Shown piece after piece: positions 61,310 to 64,000 of a stretch of 64,000 nucleotides of DNA. Each line of letters starts with the position of its first letter. The stretch's first letter is position 1. The DNA comes from Nothophaeocryptopus gaeumannii (Eukaryota > Ascomycota > Dothideomycetes > Mycosphaerellales > Mycosphaerellaceae): the NCBI GenBank assembly GCA_031771865.1, contig JASISA010000042.1:124001-188000 (forward strand). The letters are read 5' to 3'. Below the pieces are notes generated by a model. The model did no database searches. It was not told the origin of the DNA and was given only the letters and a program-made list of their open reading frames with translations. The translations under genes and the position numbers were made by a program.

Positions 61310-62106
61310 ATGCCAATTGCTTCGCCGGTTGCCAGCCGTGCTGATGGGACCGATGCTTTTGTCGCTGCAAATGCTACGAACGCAGACAAGACTATGGTTG
61401 CAGACAGATGCGAGTCCAGGCTTTCGAACTACGACTTCGACTTCTTGGAGGACGACATCGACGGGGACGCCACCGAGCCGGTACCTCTCAAGAGGTACGC
61501 TTTAGCCATGGGTCCCACCAGGAAGAATGCTTTTGAGGCGGGGTACAACATTTTCGAGCCGTCTCCCGTCAACCCGTATTATCTCGAGCCAACCCTTTTC
61601 AAGAAGGGCACTATCGCCATGAGCCCCATCAAGAAGGACACTTCTGAGGAGGACGACGTTATCGGGCCGGCCTCAATCAACAAGTACACCATCGAGAAGG
61701 CTCCAGTAAAGAAGTCCATTGTCAAGAAAGACACCTCCTTAGTAAAGGAATGCCGCTGCATCGAAATTGCCTGTTGGGATGGTGACGATGAACGACCTAT
61801 GGTAACACACGGCAAGACGCTTACTTCCAACATGGCGTTCGAGAATTGCGTCCCTGTGATCAACAAGTATGCCTTCAACGGCTCACCATACCCATTGAAT
61901 GTGTCGTTGGAGGTTATTTGCAATCTCGACAGTGGTTAAAAATGGTCGATCTCATGCACTCTCACTTTGGCAATGCCTTCATCCACGTCAAGAACCTTCC
62001 GTGGTCGTCTGTGTTGCGCAAAGCCTGCAGCGTCCAGCAACGGAAAGACATTGCACGGGGAAGAAAGGCTGAGCTCCAGAAGCAGGACCTCGGTGAGAGG
62101 AGATGA
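61310..62106 (+). CDS. Hypothetical protein with short internal repeats; 3' part shifted in frame
   Basis: From ATG 61310 a frame of 209 residues reaches TAA 61,937-61,939. It contains loosely repeated blocks of about 20 residues: VPLKRYALAMGPTRKNAFE, LFKKGTIAMSPIKKDTSEE, SINKYTIEKAPVKKSIVKK. Each has a hydrophobic-K-K-Y/G-x-I/A-x...P-x-K-K pattern. Before and after are acidic and Cys-containing segments (CRCIEIACWDGDDERP). In the +1 frame, protein-like sequence continues past the stop (VDLMHSHFGNAFIHVKNLPW, then a basic end) to TGA 62,104-62,106, so a frameshift or an unrecognised splice may join the two. No domain recognised. Confidence 0.5.
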
Positions 62107-62350
62107 TACAGTGACGCGCCTTGGAGATGGAAGGGTTATATAGATAGAAAACGCAAACTTGACATTGCAACGACTACAAGCACCACACACTCTCTTCTTA
62201 TTTACAGCGTTGCACATATCTCCTCAATCGTCAATTTTGCGAACGTGATGTCTCACTTACACATACCGCTCCAAATCTCCTAGGAACGCATACTTCTCGT
62301 TCCTTCCTATTCGTCTTCAACTCACCTCTCAACATTCCTCCATCATCGTT
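62107..62350. other. Intergenic stretch
   Basis: No coding frame; between two convergent 3' ends. Confidence 0.4.
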
Positions 62351-63689
62351 AAGGCCCACCCTCCCCCTCAGGCTTCTTGAACGTCGGACTCCCCACAAGC
62401 GCCTCCTTCGCCTCCTCCGTATCCTTCAGCGCCCTCGCTACCGGTCCAAGATGTGCGTCCATATGTTTACTCAAAGCATACGTCTTCTACTACCATCCGC
62501 TCTTCTGCGCTTTGGTGGTCGCAAGATCGCTCTGGAGTTATGCGAGAAGAGCGCCTTGTTCTTTGAGTTGGGCTTGGAGTTGCAAAATGGAGACTAGCCC
62601 GGATGGGTCGGAGGTGTTGATGTCGAGGGCTGAGCGTTCACTCTGGACTTCGACGAGTTTGTCATTCGATTTGGGATCCTGTGGTGCTGGCTTCTCTTCC
62701 TCACCACACTCGGCACGGAGGGCCTCGCGTTCAAGACGGAGTGATTTGGGGATGTTTGTTGCCTCCTTCAGATCCGGAGGTGACATTTCCTCTCCGCTGC
62801 GCTCGGCACGTAGGAATTCTCGTTTCAGACAGAGGGCTTTGATCTTTTCGCTCTCCTTTGGTTTCTCTTCCACCGCACCCGATGCGGGAACAGATGGCAG
62901 TGGACCTTGTGGGAATGTGTGCATCGACGCCTTTGCGACTGGCGATGGATCCGGCGTTGGCTCCAATGGCTTCGACAGCGCTTCCTTGACCTCAGCGTAC
63001 GAAGCATGTCCTGTGATGGCCCGGCTCCTTCCACCAATCTGCCTCGCAATACTACAGACTGGCTCCTCCTCTCGCTTCGTCATGTCGTCGTTATCTTGAC
63101 GATGCTGGATCGTACGAATCTCAACACCCAAGAGTGTCATTTCCCTGATCCTGGCCTTTGCCTCTGTTAAGAATGTCTCGCGTTCTTTGGCAGATACTTG
63201 GGTAGGGAAGAGGTTGGTCGCTCGCTGGATCTGCAGACGCAAGAGTTTGCGAGCGGTCTCTTCTGCATTGACATTGCCGAACAAATTGTGGCTCAGAGCC
63301 GCAATTTCGAGAGCATTATTACGACAGTGTTTTTTGTCAGCGCCTCCGACTTTTCCGTGTGCCTGGATATCGCGAATCACTGTACTGAGGAGGATGATCT
63401 TATGAATACGAGGCTCGACCCCTGATGGTCCGGCCTTGAGAACCTGCCGCTTTTGGTCGAGAGGGCTTTCGAGCTCTTCTTCCTCGACTGCTGGCGGCCG
63501 AGATTTTCCTCCTTCCTTGTGCACCTTTGTAAGGGTTCCATCCTCCGAATCAGACAAGCTCTCCCTGCCCAGCGATGCCGTGTCAAAGGCGCTTTGACGA
63601 CTAGTCGTGATGGGCGACCCTGGTTCGCTCTCACTGTCAAGGAAAGATGTTGGCGCTGGCTCCAATTGAGCGTGCGTGGATGTTGCCAT
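62351..63689 (-). CDS. Charged coiled-coil protein with C-terminal coding frame cut by in-frame stops
   Basis: ATG 63689 opens a 383-residue protein that ends at TAA 62,538-62,540. The N-terminal part is acidic and Ser-rich, followed by a helical core (HNLFGNVNAEETARKLLRLQ; AKERETFLTEAKARIREMTL) and several charged segments with the repeat-like pattern LKREFLRAERSGEE and LEREALRAECGEEE. After the stop the same frame continues protein-like for 60 codons (LQSDLATTKAQKSGW, two TAG codons, then YALSKHMDAHLGPVARALKD and KEALVGSPTFKKPEGEGGP) to a TAA near 62,352. So the original protein probably ended there. Whether the short form works is unknown. No domain recognised. Confidence 0.65.
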
Positions 63690-64000
63690 GGGGTCTACAC
63701 AGTCCCGCCAGCCGCTTCCGAGCCGCTCTGTATTGTTGCGGTCCCAGACCCAGGACTATCGCATGCTCACGCCCATTCCCAGACTATATCTAGGATCTCT
63801 TTTCTCATCGCATTTGCAGCCAAAGTATCCCGAAATCCTTACTTTATTGCTGGAATCTGGATTTTCTCAATGTTGGAGATCTCCGATCCCAAGATCCGGT
63901 CGATGGCACGACTATGCAAGAATGCGCGAAAAGGTTGGAGGAAGGGCTGGTGTTGGTGGAAGGGGTACTGGCAGGCACGAATCAAGCTTCGAAGAAGAAG
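63690..64000. other. Upstream region of the coiled-coil gene
   Basis: Promoter side of the minus-strand gene; no other coding signal to the window end. Confidence 0.4.

Noticed and set aside
62377..63099. 240-codon plus-strand open frame
   Set aside because: It lies opposite the 383-residue charged protein and is Ser/Ala/Arg-rich with no domain; typical shadow of a GC-rich coding strand.
1..64000. CRISPR array
   Set aside because: The 19-bp perfect repeat at 44 kb has no spacers, the other repeats are diverged, and the sequence is eukaryotic.
1..64000. Complete transposon or LTR element
   Set aside because: No reverse transcriptase, integrase or transposase frame and no clear terminal repeats were found; only the lone RNase H-like frame and dispersed motifs.

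Overview
This window reads as ascomycete nuclear DNA. It has short GT-AG introns (about 40-70 nt), an intron-bearing tRNA gene with a Pol III terminator, F-box and JmjC-type genes, and at 54.8-57.7 kb a MAT1-1-1 mating-type gene with an alpha1 box. The alpha1 gene, the divergent companion gene beside it and the overall style suggest Dothideomycetes, probably near Mycosphaerellales. That placement is an inference and no species is claimed.

Layout. 0-15 kb is an ordinary gene-bearing stretch: the C-terminal end of a surface-type protein, a broken gene, a PD-(D/E)XK-like protein, an F-box gene, a JmjC-like gene, a mitochondrial-type membrane protein, a three-exon gene, a small gene with an in-frame stop, tRNA-Arg(UCG) and a 270-residue protein. 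15-25 kb is sparser. It holds a lone RNase H-like reading frame with a glutamine/alanine repeat, an old repeat field at 16.6-17.3 kb, an F-box-like gene and a 427-residue protein. 25-49 kb is mostly gene-poor. It is built from diverged tandem or direct repeats at 27.5-29.3, 37.9-38.1, 39.1-39.3, 42.4-45.1, 47.0-47.25 and 48.86-49.2 kb, mixed with coding-like fragments interrupted by stops or frameshifts. One convincing gene in that stretch is an acidic-tailed protein at 36.6 kb, and a coherent multi-exon coding block lies at 45.9-46.5 kb.

49.7-57.7 kb is again well coded: a two-exon small protein, a basic protein, a 612-residue two-exon protein, a charged AT-rich-codon ORF, then MAT1-1-1 and its divergent partner across a 245-bp shared promoter. 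No MAT1-2 HMG-box gene is seen, so the sequence looks like one idiomorph of a heterothallic locus. 58-62 kb, beside the mating-type genes, is a graveyard: repeats related to the 39-kb region, a frameshifted BuGZ/ZNF207-like zinc-finger gene, and a fragment of a Pbs2-like MAP kinase kinase with kinase-signature residues lost. 62.3-63.7 kb holds a charged protein whose C-terminal coding frame is cut by three in-frame stops.

Many protein functions cannot be named from sequence alone. Exon joins were worked out by hand from splice signals and frame. The repeat relationships were seen by eye and need a self-alignment to measure.
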